A stretch of DNA of 64,000 nt, taken from assembly GCF_000802385.1 (NCBI RefSeq), contig NZ_JTDN01000002.1, forward strand, positions 310,001 through 374,000. Reading direction: 5' to 3'. Under the pieces are notes generated by a model. That model did no database searches. It had not been told where the DNA came from and was given only the letters and a program-made list of their open reading frames with translations. Below are positions 8,094-18,077 of the stretch, in pieces; position 1 is the first letter of the stretch, and each line of letters starts with the position of its first letter. Source of the stretch: Croceibacterium mercuriale (lineage in GTDB: Bacteria; Pseudomonadota; Alphaproteobacteria; Sphingomonadales; Sphingomonadaceae). A program made the position numbers and the translations under genes.

Positions 8094-9461
8094 TCAGTAG
8101 TTGTAAGCCCGCTCGCCATGCTCACCCAGGTCGAGGCCTTCGCGCTCCACCTCAGGCGACACCCGCAGGCCGGTCACCAGCCTGGCGATGGTGAAGGCGA
8201 TGGCCGCACCCACGGCCGCCCACACGATGGCCACCAGCACCGCGGCAATCTGGATGCCAAGCTGGCTGCCCAGGTCGTAATCGGCAGCACCCGGGCCACC
8301 CAGGCCCGGCAGCATGGTGAACGCGGTGCCGACGGAACCGATGATCCCGCCGATGCCGTGGATGCCGAATGCGTCCAGGCTGTCGTCGAACTTCAGCTTC
8401 GGCTTCAGGCTCACCACGAACAGGGCGCACAGCACCGCGGCGACCGCACCCAGCAGGATGGCGCCGAACGGTCCGGAATTGCCCGCCGCCGGCGTCACCG
8501 CCACCAGCCCGGCGATCGCGCCGGAACAGGCACCCAGCAGCGATCCCTTGTGGCCCAACGCCCGCTCGGTCAGCATCCAGAACAGCACGCCCGCCGCCGT
8601 GGCGACCAGGGTGTTGATCAGCGCCAGCCCGGCGGAACCGTTGGCCTCCAGCGCGGAACCCGCGTTGAAGCCGAACCAGCCGCACCACAGCAGGCCGGTG
8701 CCGATCAGCGTCATGGTCAGCGAATGCGGCGCCATGATCTCGGTCTTGTAGCCGAGCCGGGGACCCAGGATGATCGCGCCCACCAAGGCGGAGATGCCCG
8801 CATTGATGTGCACCACCGTGCCGCCGGCGAAGTCCAGCGCGCCCCAGCCGAAGATCAGGCCGGTCGCTTCCGGCGTGGCGCCGGCGTACCAGACCATGTG
8901 CGCGATCGGGAAATACACGATCGTCAGCCACACCAGCGCGAACACCATCAGCGCGGAGAACTTCATCCGTTCCACCAGGCCGCCGACAACCAGGCTCACC
9001 GTGATCGCGGCAAAGGTCATCTGGAAGGCGATGAACACGAATTCGGGGATCTCGACCCCTTCGCTGAAGGTCGCCACGTTGCTGTCCGGGGTCACGCCGG
9101 CCAGGAAGAACTTGCCGGCGGAGATGAACTGGTTCGCGTCGCCGCCGAAGGCCAGCCCGTAACCGTACATGACCCACAGCACCATCGCCAGGCTGGCGAC
9201 CGCCAGGATCTGCGTCAGCACGGACAGCATGTTCTTGGTGCGGACCAGGCCGCCATAGAACAGCGCCAGACCGGGCACGATCATCATCATCACCAGCACG
9301 GTGGCGGTGATCATCCAGGCGGTGTCGCCCTTGTTCACCGTCGCCACCACCGGTTCCACGGCGTCGTTCGCCTGCAGCGCCGCGTCCTGCGCGAAGGCTG
9401 CCGTGGCGCCAAACAGGCCGGTGCCCAGCGCACCCGCCCCCATCACAATCTTGCGGATCAT
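8094..9461 (-). CDS. amtB: Ammonium transporter AmtB
   Basis: Trimeric inner-membrane ammonium channel. The 455-residue product starts MIRKIVMGAGALG at 9461 with a signal-like N-terminus (ATAAFAQDA). Eleven transmembrane helices follow. Conserved Amt blocks are visible: MIVPGLALFYGGLVRTKN, IAHMVWY, FAGGTVVHINAG, and LWCGWFGFNAGSAL with WCGWFGFN. The twin pore histidines are in VVHINAG and FGIHGIGGI. The C-terminal tail (ERAYNY) is cytoplasmic, where GlnK docks. AGGGGG precedes the ATG. It follows glnK by 23 bases and shares its sigma54-type promoter. Confidence 0.95.
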   Translation of the reverse strand: MIRKIVMGAGALGTGLFGATAAFAQDAALQANDAVEPVVATVNKGDTAWMITATVLVMMMIVPGLALFYGGLVRTKNMLSVLTQILAVASLAMVLWVMYGYGLAFGGDANQFISAGKFFLAGVTPDSNVATFSEGVEIPEFVFIAFQMTFAAITVSLVVGGLVERMKFSALMVFALVWLTIVYFPIAHMVWYAGATPEATGLIFGWGALDFAGGTVVHINAGISALVGAIILGPRLGYKTEIMAPHSLTMTLIGTGLLWCGWFGFNAGSALEANGSAGLALINTLVATAAGVLFWMLTERALGHKGSLLGACSGAIAGLVAVTPAAGNSGPFGAILLGAVAAVLCALFVVSLKPKLKFDDSLDAFGIHGIGGIIGSVGTAFTMLPGLGGPGAADYDLGSQLGIQIAAVLVAIVWAAVGAAIAFTIARLVTGLRVSPEVEREGLDLGEHGERAYNY

Positions 9462-9484
9462 GTCCGTCCCCCTCGTCATGCCGG

Positions 9485-9889
<405 letters not shown>

Positions 9890-9935
9890 GTTGGGAAAAG
9901 CAGGCGTTAACAGGGGCGCGGCAAGCGCCCCCGCA

Positions 9936-9950
9936 GCACCCGCAGGGTGC
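9936..9950 (-). promoter_or_regulatory. NtrC-type activator site upstream of glnK
   Basis: GCACC-CTGCG-GGTGC matches the inner part of the NtrC palindrome (GCACC, five bases, GGTGC). It is centred about 60 bases upstream of the sigma54 -24 box. A further inverted repeat (GGGGCGC with GCGCCCC, 9913-9931) lies between the two. Confidence 0.55.
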
Positions 9951-9963
9951 GGTGCAACAAAAC

Positions 9964-9995
9964 TGTAAGCATCTGCCCAAAAAATGGGCAGCTTA
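9964..9995 (-). terminator. Hairpin overlapping the stop codon of the EEP gene
   Basis: GTAAGC..CTGCCCA pairs with TGGGCAGCTTAC around an A/T loop, spanning the TAA stop. On the minus strand it is followed by AGTTTTG. It probably ends the upstream transcription unit and insulates the glnK promoter. The T-run is imperfect. Confidence 0.55.
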
Positions 9996-10688
9996 CCGGC
10001 CTGTCAGCTCCAGTTCCGCCACCACCGGCAGATGGTCGCTCGCCACCGCGCTGGCGGGGCTGCGATGCACCCGTACCCCCGCGCATTGCCACTCCGCCGA
10101 ATGGACGATCCGGTCCAGCGAGGCCAGTGGCCGCCCGCTGGGAAAGCTGCGCCCGCAATCCAGCACCTGGTATCCTGCGCCGAACGCCGTCAGCGCCCCC
10201 TTGCGCGGGGACCATTCGTTCAGGTCGCCCATCATCACCGTCGGCAGCCCCGCGGCCTCCGCCGCGACACAGGCAGCGGCGATCTGCTTGCGGCGCAGCA
10301 GCCCGGACAGGTCCAGATGCATGCCCGCCACCTGGAACCGGTGCCCGTCACAGGCCAGCTGTCCCAGGATGCAGCCGCGCGGCTCCAGCGTGGGCAGCAC
10401 CAGCGCCTCGCCGCCTTCCACCTCGATCCCGCGCCGCACCAGCATGGCATTGCCGTGCCAGCCCACGGACAGCGGCCGCATGGCCACCGGCACCACCTGC
10501 CAGTGATGTTCGTCCAGCAGGGCGCGATCCAGCACCGTCTCGCGCTGGCCATACCGGCGATCCGCCTCCTGCAGCGCGACCACGTCGGCGCCGATCTCGT
10601 GCAGGACGGTCAGGATGCGCTCCGGGTCGCGGCGGCGGTCACGCCCCACGCCCTTGTGGATGTTGTAACTGGCGAAGGTCAGCCGCAT
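9993..10688 (-). CDS. Endonuclease/exonuclease/phosphatase (EEP) family hydrolase
   Basis: Metal-dependent phosphodiesterase fold (DNase I/sphingomyelinase-like) with 231 residues. Family motifs: ASYNIHKGVG near the start, DVVALQEAD (the metal-binding Glu) near residue 40, MMGDLNEW (Asp and Asn) near residue 155, LDRIVHS, and the terminal SDHLPVVAELEL with catalytic Asp-His. It has no signal peptide or membrane segment. The ATG at 10688 is preferred over a GTG six bases upstream. The substrate is not predictable: phospholipid head groups, nucleotides or nucleic acid are all possible. It follows prfC by 16 bases and is likely cotranscribed. Confidence 0.85.
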   Translation of the reverse strand: MRLTFASYNIHKGVGRDRRRDPERILTVLHEIGADVVALQEADRRYGQRETVLDRALLDEHHWQVVPVAMRPLSVGWHGNAMLVRRGIEVEGGEALVLPTLEPRGCILGQLACDGHRFQVAGMHLDLSGLLRRKQIAAACVAAEAAGLPTVMMGDLNEWSPRKGALTAFGAGYQVLDCGRSFPSGRPLASLDRIVHSAEWQCAGVRVHRSPASAVASDHLPVVAELELTGR

Positions 10689-10704
10689 CGCCACACCAAC
10701 GCGC

Positions 10705-12240
10705 CTACCGCTCCTTGGTGGCGCTGAATGTCAGCTCCGGGTTCTTTTCCTGCTGGTAACCGATGTCCCACGGGCTTTTCGCCATGAACACCATGTCGCC
10801 GTCGCGATCCCGCGCCAGGTTGGCGCGGTTGAACCCGGCAAACGCCTCCTGCGCCTCCACCGGCCCCTTGATCCACCGCGCGGTGGCGAAGGGGGACGGC
10901 TCCAGCATGGCGGCGACCTTGTATTCGGCCTCCAGCCGGCTCACCAGCACCTCCAGCTGCAGCTGGCCGACCACGCCCACGATCCACTGCGCGCCGATCT
11001 CCGGGTAGAATACCTGGATCACGCCCTCCTCGCTCAGATCGTCCAGCGCCTTCCGCAACTGCTTGGTCTTGGTCGGGTCCACCAGCGCCACCCGGCGCAG
11101 GATCTCCGGCGCGAAGTTCGGCAGGCCGGTGAAGCGCACATCGTTGCGCTCGCTCAGGCTGTCGCCCACCCGCAACGTGCCGTGATTGGGGATGCCGATG
11201 ATGTCGCCGGCCTCCGCCGTGTCGGCCAGTTCCCGGTCCTGCGCGAAGAACAGGATCGGCGAATGCACCGCGATCGGCTTGCCCAGTCCGCTCGGCACCA
11301 GCTTCATGCCGCGCCGGAACGTGCCGGACACCATCCGCATGAAGGCGATGCGGTCGCGATGCTGCGGGTCCATGTTGGCCTGCACCTTGAAGATGAAGCC
11401 GGTCACGTCCGGCCGCTCCGGACCGATCGCGCCGCCATCGGCCGGCTGCGGGCGCGGCGGCGGAGCATGGCGGGCGATGGCGCCGATCAGCTCCTCCACC
11501 CCGAAATTCTTCAGCGCCGATCCCCAGTAGACCGGCGTCAGGTCGCCGCTGCGGTAGGCGACCTCGTCGAACTCGGGATAGCCGCCCTGCGCCAGCTCGA
11601 TCTCCTCGGCCAGCTCGGCAGGGATCGGCGCATCCGCCTCCCGCGTGCCCAGGAACTCGCGGCTCGGCCCCTCGGGCCGGGCGACCGCGCCGGTGCTGAA
11701 ATCCAGCACGCCCTGGAACAGCCCGCCCATGCCCAGCGGCCACCCTTGCGGGCTGACATCCAGCGCCAGCGCATCGGCCACCTCGTCCAGCAGCTCGAAG
11801 CCGGGGCGCCCCTCGCGATCCACCTTGTTGATGAAGGTGATGATCGGCACGTTGCGCATCCGGCACACTTCGAACAGCTTGCGCGTCTGCGGCTCGATGC
11901 CCTTGGCGGCATCGATCACCATCACCGCGGAATCCACCGCCGTCAGCGTGCGATAGGTATCCTCGCTGAAATCCTCGTGCCCCGGCGTGTCCAGCAGATT
12001 GAAGGTGATCTCCCCCTGCCCGTCGAACTCGCGCGCGAAGGTCATCACGCTGGACGTGACGGAGATGCCGCGCTGCTGCTCGATCTTCATCCAGTCGGAC
12101 CGCGCACGCCGCGCCTGCCCGCGCGCCTTGACCTCGCCCGCCAGATGGATCGCGCCGCCGCTCAGCAGCAGCTTCTCCGTCAGCGTGGTCTTGCCGGCGT
12201 CGGGGTGGGAGATGATGGCAAAGGTGCGGCGATTGGACAT
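10705..12240 (-). CDS. prfC: Peptide chain release factor 3
   Basis: Class II release factor GTPase that removes RF1/RF2 from the ribosome after termination. It has 511 residues, slightly shorter than the enterobacterial 529. The G-domain motifs are complete: ISHPDAGKTTLTEKLL, DTPGHEDFSEDTYR, and FINKVDREGRPGFELLD. The C-terminal domain carries RF3 blocks such as LPNFAPEILRRVALVDPTKTKQL and the terminal DIGYQQEKNPEL. The likely ribosome site AGGGGCG sits in the arm of a perfect hairpin just upstream of the ATG (12245-12270), so translation may be controlled by structure. It follows pheT by 44 bases. Confidence 0.95.
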   Translation of the reverse strand: MSNRRTFAIISHPDAGKTTLTEKLLLSGGAIHLAGEVKARGQARRARSDWMKIEQQRGISVTSSVMTFAREFDGQGEITFNLLDTPGHEDFSEDTYRTLTAVDSAVMVIDAAKGIEPQTRKLFEVCRMRNVPIITFINKVDREGRPGFELLDEVADALALDVSPQGWPLGMGGLFQGVLDFSTGAVARPEGPSREFLGTREADAPIPAELAEEIELAQGGYPEFDEVAYRSGDLTPVYWGSALKNFGVEELIGAIARHAPPPRPQPADGGAIGPERPDVTGFIFKVQANMDPQHRDRIAFMRMVSGTFRRGMKLVPSGLGKPIAVHSPILFFAQDRELADTAEAGDIIGIPNHGTLRVGDSLSERNDVRFTGLPNFAPEILRRVALVDPTKTKQLRKALDDLSEEGVIQVFYPEIGAQWIVGVVGQLQLEVLVSRLEAEYKVAAMLEPSPFATARWIKGPVEAQEAFAGFNRANLARDRDGDMVFMAKSPWDIGYQQEKNPELTFSATKER

Positions 12241-12244
12241 GGCC

Positions 12245-12270
12245 GGCGCCCCTACCGTGACCGGGGCGCC
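12245..12270 (-). promoter_or_regulatory. Hairpin covering the prfC ribosome-binding site
   Basis: GGCGCCCC and GGGGCGCC form perfect 8-bp arms around a 10-base loop, ending four bases before the prfC ATG. The only purine-rich stretch that could pair with 16S rRNA (AGGGG) lies in the loop end and 3' arm. No T-run follows, so it does not resemble a terminator. Confidence 0.55.
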
Positions 12271-12284
12271 GCGTCCACTTTGGC

Positions 12285-14675
12285 TTACCCGCGCAGGGTG
12301 GCGCCCAGCTTGGCCGCCGCCGCCACCACCTTGTCACTGATCCCGGTCAGCACGGCCTCGGTATAGCTTTCGCCCTGCGGCTGCAGCAGCACCTCCACCG
12401 CGAGCGACTTCTGCCCCTCCGGCACGCCGGCCCCGCGGAAATCGTCGAACAGCCGCACATCCACGATGTTGCCCTTGTCCGCGCCTTTCACGGCGCGCAG
12501 CAGGTCGCCCGCCGGCAGCGTGACCGGTACCAGGAAGGCATAGTCGCGCAGCACCGGCTGCAGCGGCGGCGGGCTGTAGGCCGGCTTGGCGAAGCCGGCG
12601 CTCTTGCGCGGCGGGATCGCATCCAGGAACAGCTCCACCGCCATCACCGCACCCGTCAGATCGAACGCCTTCAGCGTAGCGGGATGCAGCGCGCCGAAGC
12701 GGGCCAGCACCACCTTGGGACCGAGCCGCAGCGTGCCCGACTGGCCGGGATGGAACTGCGCACCCGCCTCGCCCATCACCTGCAGCTTGTCGACCGGCGC
12801 GCCAGCCTCCGCCAGCAGCGCCAGCGCCTCCGCCTTGGCATTGAACGCATCGAAGCCGGCCGCCTTGCCGCTGGCCCAGCCACGCGGCGTGCGCTCGCCC
12901 GCCAGCACCACGCCCAGCGTCAGCCGTTCCGCGCTGCTACCGTCGGCACTGCGGCCGTAGCGGCGGCCGATCTCGAACAATCGCAGGGCTGCCGCACCGC
13001 GTGCCATGTTGCGCCCCGCCGCCAGCAGCAGGCCGGGCAGCAGCGACGGGCGCATGACCTTCAGGTCCTCGCTGATCGGATTGTCCAGCACCCACGGCGT
13101 CTCGCCCTCGGTGACGAACGGCTCTGCCGCACTCGCGGGCAGGAAGGACCAGGTCACCGCCTCCATCAGTCCCCGCGCCGCCGCCGCGCGGCGCACCCGC
13201 CGTTCGGTCAGCTGCGCCGGGGTGGCGGTCGGGCGGGCGACGCCGTCGGCGCGGGGCAGGGCCACGCTCTCGATCCGGTCGATGCCATGGACCCGCACCA
13301 CTTCCTCCACCAGATCGGCCGGGCCGATGATGTCGGGTCGCCAGGTCGGCGCGGTCACGGTCCAGTCCGCCGCCACGGCGAAGCCCAGCCGCTCCAGGAT
13401 CGTGCGCTGCTCGCCGTCCGGCACGGCCACGCCGCCCAGCCGCTGCGTCAGCTGCGGATCGAAGCCGATCACGGCCGTGTCCAGTGGCGGCGTGCCCGCA
13501 CGCACCACCTCCGACGCCTCGCCGCCGCAGAACTCGATGATCATGCCGGTCAGCAGTTCCAGGCCGTCTTCCAGGAAGGCCGGGTCCACCCCGCGCTCGA
13601 ACCTTGTGCGCGCATCGCTGGCGAGTCCCAGCTTGCGGCCCGTGGCGCCGATGCTCTCCGGATCGAAATACGCGATCTCCAGCAGCACGTCGGTCGTGCC
13701 GTCGGTCACGCTCGACTCCTCGCCGCCCATGATCCCGGCGATGTCGTGCACCCCGGCATCGTCCGCGATCACCAGCATCGACGGGTCCAGGCGGTAGGTC
13801 TTGCCGTTCAGCGCCAGCACCTCTTCGCCGTCCGTCGCCCGCCGCGCCACTACCGGCCCCGTCAGCTTCGCCAGATCATAGACATGCGCCGGCCGGCCGA
13901 AGCCGAGCGACAGGTAGTTGGTCACGTCCACCAGCGCGCTGATCGGCCGCTGCCCGGCACTGATCAGCGCCTGCTGCAGCCAGCTGGGTGACGGACCATT
14001 CTTCACGCCGCGGATCACCCGGCCGAAAAAGGCCGGGCATCCGGCCGGATCGTTCGTGCGGATGGTCACCGGGCACGGGAAGCTGCCCGCGATCGCCGGG
14101 ATCGGCGCATCCTTCAGTGTTCCCAACCCGGCTGCCGCCAGGTCGCGGGCGATGCCGTGCACGCCCATGCAATCGGGCCGGTTGGGAGTGATCGACACGT
14201 CGAACACCGGCGACGACCGGAAGTATTCGGCCACCGGCATGCCCACGGGCGCATCGGCGGGCAGCTCGATGATGCCCTCATGCTCGTCGCCCAACTGCAG
14301 CTCCCGGACGGAGCACATCATGCCGTTGCTCTCGACACCACGGATGGCGCTCTTGCGCAGCACCATGCCGTTGGCCGGCACCGTAGCCCCGGGCAGGCCC
14401 AGCACGCCCTTCATGCCGGCGCGGGCATTGGCTGCGCCGCACACCACCTGCAACGGCGCACCCTCGCCCGTGTCGACGCTCAGCACCTGCAGCCGGTCGG
14501 CCTGCGGGTGCGGCGCGGCGGTCAGCACCTCCGCCACGCGGAAGCCTTCCAGCGCCCGCGCGGGATCGTCCACGCCTTCGACCTCGATGCCCAGTTCGTT
14601 GAGCTTCGCGGCGATCTCGGCAGTCGTGGCATCGGTGTCGAGGTGGCGTGCCAGCCATTCGGCGGAGAACTTCAT
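12285..14675 (-). CDS. pheT: Phenylalanyl-tRNA synthetase beta chain
   Basis: Large subunit of the alpha2beta2 enzyme that charges tRNA-Phe and edits mischarged Tyr. It has 796 residues from [15 protein letters not shown]. Domains in order: tRNA-binding OB fold (about 40-150, [17 protein letters not shown]), B3/B4 editing domain (about 210-385, [20 protein letters not shown]), B5 DNA-binding-like domain (about 400-470), core (about 480-690), and FDX-anticodon-binding domain at the C-terminus ([18 protein letters not shown]). The start overlaps the pheS stop as ATGA, the usual coupling in this operon. Confidence 0.96.
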   Translation of the reverse strand: MKFSAEWLARHLDTDATTAEIAAKLNELGIEVEGVDDPARALEGFRVAEVLTAAPHPQADRLQVLSVDTGEGAPLQVVCGAANARAGMKGVLGLPGATVPANGMVLRKSAIRGVESNGMMCSVRELQLGDEHEGIIELPADAPVGMPVAEYFRSSPVFDVSITPNRPDCMGVHGIARDLAAAGLGTLKDAPIPAIAGSFPCPVTIRTNDPAGCPAFFGRVIRGVKNGPSPSWLQQALISAGQRPISALVDVTNYLSLGFGRPAHVYDLAKLTGPVVARRATDGEEVLALNGKTYRLDPSMLVIADDAGVHDIAGIMGGEESSVTDGTTDVLLEIAYFDPESIGATGRKLGLASDARTRFERGVDPAFLEDGLELLTGMIIEFCGGEASEVVRAGTPPLDTAVIGFDPQLTQRLGGVAVPDGEQRTILERLGFAVAADWTVTAPTWRPDIIGPADLVEEVVRVHGIDRIESVALPRADGVARPTATPAQLTERRVRRAAAARGLMEAVTWSFLPASAAEPFVTEGETPWVLDNPISEDLKVMRPSLLPGLLLAAGRNMARGAAALRLFEIGRRYGRSADGSSAERLTLGVVLAGERTPRGWASGKAAGFDAFNAKAEALALLAEAGAPVDKLQVMGEAGAQFHPGQSGTLRLGPKVVLARFGALHPATLKAFDLTGAVMAVELFLDAIPPRKSAGFAKPAYSPPPLQPVLRDYAFLVPVTLPAGDLLRAVKGADKGNIVDVRLFDDFRGAGVPEGQKSLAVEVLLQPQGESYTEAVLTGISDKVVAAAAKLGATLRG

Positions 14676-15799
14676 GCGCGTGCTCCCACGCCGGCGGACA
14701 AGGTGGGCTGGTCGAACGCGCTGAAGCCGTAATGACCCAGCCAGCGGACATCGCCGTCGAAGAAGGCGCGCAGATCGTCCATCCCGTATTTCAGCATGGC
14801 CAGGCGATCGACGCCCACGCCGAAGGCGAAGCCCTGCCATTCGTCGGGGTCGAGCCCGCTCGCCTCCAGCACCCGGCGGTTGACCATGCCGCTGCCCAGC
14901 AGCTCCATCCAGCCATGGCCCGCCGCATCGCCGCTGCCACCCAGCACGCGCTTGCCGTTGACCAGCGCGAAGCCGACATCGACCTCCACGCTCGGTTCGG
15001 TGAACGGGAAGTAGCTGGGGCGCAGGCGCAGAACGATGTCATCCCGCTCGAAGAACGCCTTAAGGAAGGTTTCCAGCGTCCACTTCAGATGGCCCAGGTG
15101 GATGTCGCGGTCGATCACCAGCCCTTCGATCTGGTGGAACATCGGCGTATGGGTGGCATCACTGTCGCTGCGATAGACGCGGCCGGGCGCGATGATCCGC
15201 AGGGGCGCGCCCCCCGGATGGTCCTTCACCGCATCCAGCATCGTGCGCACCTGCACCGGGCTGGTATGGGTGCGCAGCAGCATCCGGCCGCCCTTCGGCG
15301 CCGTGTCCGGGAAGTAGAACGTGTCGTGCATGGCCCGGGCCGGGTGGCTTTCGGGCATGTTCAGCGCGGTGAAATTGTACCAGTCATCCTCGATCTCCGG
15401 CCCGGTGGCGACGGCGAAGCCCAGATCGGCGAAGATCTCGGCCAGCTCGTCCATCACCTGACTGACGGGATGCACGCTGCCACGCGGAGCCTCGGGCGCG
15501 GGCAGCGTCAGGTCCAGCGCCTCGGCCGCCAGCTGCGCCTCCAGCGCCGCGCCTTCCAGCGCCGCCTTGCGCGCGGCGATCGCATCGCTGGCCCCGGTGC
15601 GCAGCGCCTGGATCGCGGGGGCGCGGGCCTGCCGCTCCTCCGGCGCCATGGCGCCCAGCGTCTTCATCAGGGCGGAGATGCTGCCCTGCTTGCCCAGCAG
15701 CGCGACGCGGATCGCCTCCAGCGCGGAAAGATCGGCCGCGGCGTCGATCTGGGCGATCGCCTCGGTGCGGGCGGTATCGAGATTGTCGGTGTCGGTCAT
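14672..15799 (-). CDS. pheS: Phenylalanyl-tRNA synthetase alpha chain
   Basis: Catalytic subunit of PheRS. It has 375 residues. An N-terminal coiled coil (about 1-90) is followed by the class II core, with [12 protein letters not shown] near residue 145, [13 protein letters not shown] near residue 173, the motif 2 block [22 protein letters not shown] near residue 205, and motif 3 ([22 protein letters not shown]) near residue 330. The C-terminus runs about 15 residues beyond the usual end ([17 protein letters not shown]). It follows the AraC gene by 42 bases, and no strong ribosome site is visible. Confidence 0.96.
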   Translation of the reverse strand: MTDTDNLDTARTEAIAQIDAAADLSALEAIRVALLGKQGSISALMKTLGAMAPEERQARAPAIQALRTGASDAIAARKAALEGAALEAQLAAEALDLTLPAPEAPRGSVHPVSQVMDELAEIFADLGFAVATGPEIEDDWYNFTALNMPESHPARAMHDTFYFPDTAPKGGRMLLRTHTSPVQVRTMLDAVKDHPGGAPLRIIAPGRVYRSDSDATHTPMFHQIEGLVIDRDIHLGHLKWTLETFLKAFFERDDIVLRLRPSYFPFTEPSVEVDVGFALVNGKRVLGGSGDAAGHGWMELLGSGMVNRRVLEASGLDPDEWQGFAFGVGVDRLAMLKYGMDDLRAFFDGDVRWLGHYGFSAFDQPTLSAGVGARA

Positions 15800-15841
15800 C
15801 GGGCCGGCGCTGTAACGCCCCGCCGCCGCGCGCCCAAGCCT

Positions 15842-16759
15842 CTAATTGCGCGCGGCCACTGCCACCGGCGCGGTCGCGTCCTTCAGCTCCTGCATCTCCG
15901 CGCAGGACACCACCCCCTGATCCACCAGCCGCTGCGCCATGATCTGGTGCATTACCGGGTGCGGCATTTCCGCATATTCGCTGGGGGTCATGTGCATGAA
16001 GGCGCGGAAATCGCGCACGAACTGCGCCTGGTCGTAATAGCGTTCGTCCAGCGCCTCGCTCCACGAACGGTATCCCGACATCATGAAGCGCGCCATGCTG
16101 CGCAGGAACCGCTGGCGGCGCAGCTCCTGCTTGGCAGGAAAGCCGAACCAGCGGCCGCAGATCCGCTCCAGCGTACGCGTGCTGACGCCCACCTGCTCCG
16201 CAATCTGGTACACGTTCGCCGTCGCCGGATCGCGCAGCGCCGCATGCACCGCAGCCACCTGCTCCGCCTTCTTGGCATGGCTGCCCAGCGGCAGGCGCTC
16301 CAGATGCGCGGTGATCCTGGCAGCCGTCTGATCCGCTGTGTGGCCCGGGGCGCTCACGATATCGAGCAACGGGGCGAAAGCCGCGAAGGCCGGATCGGTC
16401 ATGCCGTCGAACAGGCGGTTGGCAAAATTGCCTGCCGGCGCATCGATGAACCGCGCCCAGCCTGCCGGTTGCAGCCCCAGCCCCCAGGCCAGGCAGCTCA
16501 CCGTGTCGAAATGCAGCACATGGCTGGTCGGGCCGGTCACGCCGAATGGCCAGGTCGGGCGCAGCGGGTCCTTGCCCAGCGCCGCACGGAACGGGGTACC
16601 CGGCCTGAACCGCAACGCCGCCCATTCCGGGAACAGGCAGTCGGTGATCCGTTCGCCCGCCGGAACCGTGATGTCGAACAGGTACAACGACGTGAAATAG
16701 GGCAGCAGCGGCTCGCTGAGCCGAAAATAGCGCACATGCACCGAAGCGCCGCCACCCAT
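15842..16759 (-). CDS. AraC/XylS-family transcriptional regulator
   Basis: DNA-binding regulator of 305 residues if started at MGGGASVHVRYFRL (16759). The open frame extends to 16900 and an ATG at 16819 is also possible. The C-terminal two-HTH domain (about 200-285) shows VYQIAEQVGVSTRTLERICG and YYDQAQFVRDFRAFMHMTPSEY, a clear AraC signature. The N-terminal 190 residues resemble the DUF6597-type sensor common in sphingomonads. Its position between rplT and pheS is odd: the rpmI-rplT-pheST order is usually unbroken. The target is unknown. Confidence 0.85.
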   Translation of the reverse strand: MGGGASVHVRYFRLSEPLLPYFTSLYLFDITVPAGERITDCLFPEWAALRFRPGTPFRAALGKDPLRPTWPFGVTGPTSHVLHFDTVSCLAWGLGLQPAGWARFIDAPAGNFANRLFDGMTDPAFAAFAPLLDIVSAPGHTADQTAARITAHLERLPLGSHAKKAEQVAAVHAALRDPATANVYQIAEQVGVSTRTLERICGRWFGFPAKQELRRQRFLRSMARFMMSGYRSWSEALDERYYDQAQFVRDFRAFMHMTPSEYAEMPHPVMHQIMAQRLVDQGVVSCAEMQELKDATAPVAVAARN

Positions 16760-16899
16760 AGCCCTTGCGACCCTGTTCTCGCCGGAACCAGCCCCCTGCT
16801 TTCCGGCTTCAGGCGGCATGGTCCGACAAACAGGGGGGCTTGGCAAGCACGCTGAACCGGCGGGTTTGTCCCATTGAAGGACCGGTCCGCCATAAGACA

Positions 16900-16932
16900 A
16901 AGGCGCGGACGGCCTGTGCCATCCGCGCCCTG
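16900..16932 (-). terminator. Hairpin after rplT
   Basis: Minus-strand GGGCGCGGATGGC / GCCGTCCGCGCC stem with a short loop followed by TTTG, about 26 bases past the rplT stop. The U-run is short, so the terminator may be weak. It would separate the ribosomal genes from the AraC-pheST block. Confidence 0.6.
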
Positions 16933-16957
16933 TTGTCCGGCGGCAATGCGTCGGCGA

Positions 16958-17320
16958 TCAGGCCGCCGGCAGCGCTGCCTTGGCCTGCGCGATGATCGCG
17001 CCGAAGGACGTGCCTTCGTTCATGGCGAGGTCGGCCATGACCTTGCGGTCCAGCTCGATCCCGGCCAGCTTCACGCCGTGCATGAACTGCGAATAGGTCA
17101 GGCCTTCGGCCCGGACCGCCGCGTTGATGCGGGTGATCCACAGCGCGCGGAAGTTGCGCTTCTTGATCTTGCGATCGCGGTACGCGTACTGGCCGGCCTT
17201 CTCGACCGCCTGCCGCGCGACGCGGATGGTGTTCTTGCGACGGCCGCGGTAACCCTTGGCCTGGTCCAGCAAACGCTTGTGCTTGGCACGCGTCGTGGTG
17301 CCGCGCTTGATACGTGACAT
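16958..17320 (-). CDS. rplT: 50S ribosomal protein L20
   Basis: Early-assembly large-subunit protein that binds 23S rRNA. It has 120 residues, the normal length. [20 protein letters not shown] begins the basic N-terminal arm, followed by [22 protein letters not shown] and the globular C-terminal domain ([21 protein letters not shown]). It lies 33 bases after rpmI, as usual. infC, normally upstream, is not in this part of the window. Confidence 0.98.
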   Translation of the reverse strand: MSRIKRGTTTRAKHKRLLDQAKGYRGRRKNTIRVARQAVEKAGQYAYRDRKIKKRNFRALWITRINAAVRAEGLTYSQFMHGVKLAGIELDRKVMADLAMNEGTSFGAIIAQAKAALPAA

Positions 17321-17353
17321 GGTTCTAGCTTCCTCTGATCAGCTGCAACGCGC

Positions 17354-17557
17354 TCAGCCGAGCCCGTACGGGGCCCACTTCTTCACCGTCTGCACATCCG
17401 AATCGGACAGGACAGAGGTGCCGCGGTTCTGGCGGATATACTTGGCGTTGTGGCTGATCAGCCGGTGCCGCTTGCCTGCGACGCCATGCTTGATCTTGCC
17501 GGTAGCGGTGATCTTGAAACGCTTCTTGACCCCGCTCTTGGTCTTCATCTTGGGCAT
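17354..17557 (-). CDS. rpmI: 50S ribosomal protein L35
   Basis: Small basic large-subunit protein of 67 residues: [20 protein letters not shown] at the start and [18 protein letters not shown] near the end. The start at 17557 is fixed by family alignment and a GGAGA ribosome site. The frame upstream of it is not conserved. First gene of the rpmI-rplT unit. The gene immediately upstream is a gamma-glutamylcyclotransferase-like gene instead of infC. Confidence 0.97.
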   Translation of the reverse strand: MPKMKTKSGVKKRFKITATGKIKHGVAGKRHRLISHNAKYIRQNRGTSVLSDSDVQTVKKWAPYGLG

Positions 17558-17582
17558 TTTGGTCTCCATGTTCGGGACACGT

Positions 17583-18077
17583 CTACACCGGCCTTGGCAG
17601 CCCTTGTGGCCAGGCCGGCGGCGATTCACGTGTCGGTGAAGCGCGGGCCATTAGCCCTGCCCGCGCAGATTCGCAACCCTCTGCCGCAAAAGCCGTGTGG
17701 CCCGTCTCCGCCAGCCATTCGGCAAAGTCGCCATCGGGCACCGGCTCCGCGCCGGCGGGCAAGTCGGCGGTATAGAGCCACGCCGTCGCTGGCGCCTCGC
17801 CGCTCTCGCTGGTGACCGTCACGGCGGAGCGGCGATATTCCGCCGCCTTGGCCGCGTCCACCGCCGTCAGGTCTACGTCGCCCGCCTCGTGCAGCATGCC
17901 CTGCACCGTGCCCTCGCCAGGCAGCAGCGCGGGATACCAGCCGCGGGGATCGGGCAGAGCCCACAATGCACTGGGAACGGTGGCCGACCAGCCGGGGCCG
18001 AGGCCGGCCAGCAGCGGTCCGGCATTGTCGCCGGCGGCATCGGCGCGCAGCACGCCGTACAGGAACAGTGCGCTCAT
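17583..18077 (-). CDS. Gamma-glutamylcyclotransferase-like (AIG2/GGCT fold) protein
   Basis: A 164-residue protein starting [18 protein letters not shown]. The FLYGVLR opening (YGxLR substrate loop), the [17 protein letters not shown] strand and the acidic residue region match the AIG2-like cyclotransferase fold. It may act on gamma-glutamyl amines or peptides, but the family is broad. Its ATG overlaps the stop of the SDR gene (ATGA). The last 20 residues are proline/arginine-rich and unlike the family, so the end may be poorly conserved. Confidence 0.72.
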   Translation of the reverse strand: MSALFLYGVLRADAAGDNAGPLLAGLGPGWSATVPSALWALPDPRGWYPALLPGEGTVQGMLHEAGDVDLTAVDAAKAAEYRRSAVTVTSESGEAPATAWLYTADLPAGAEPVPDGDFAEWLAETGHTAFAAEGCESARAGLMARASPTRESPPAWPQGLPRPV

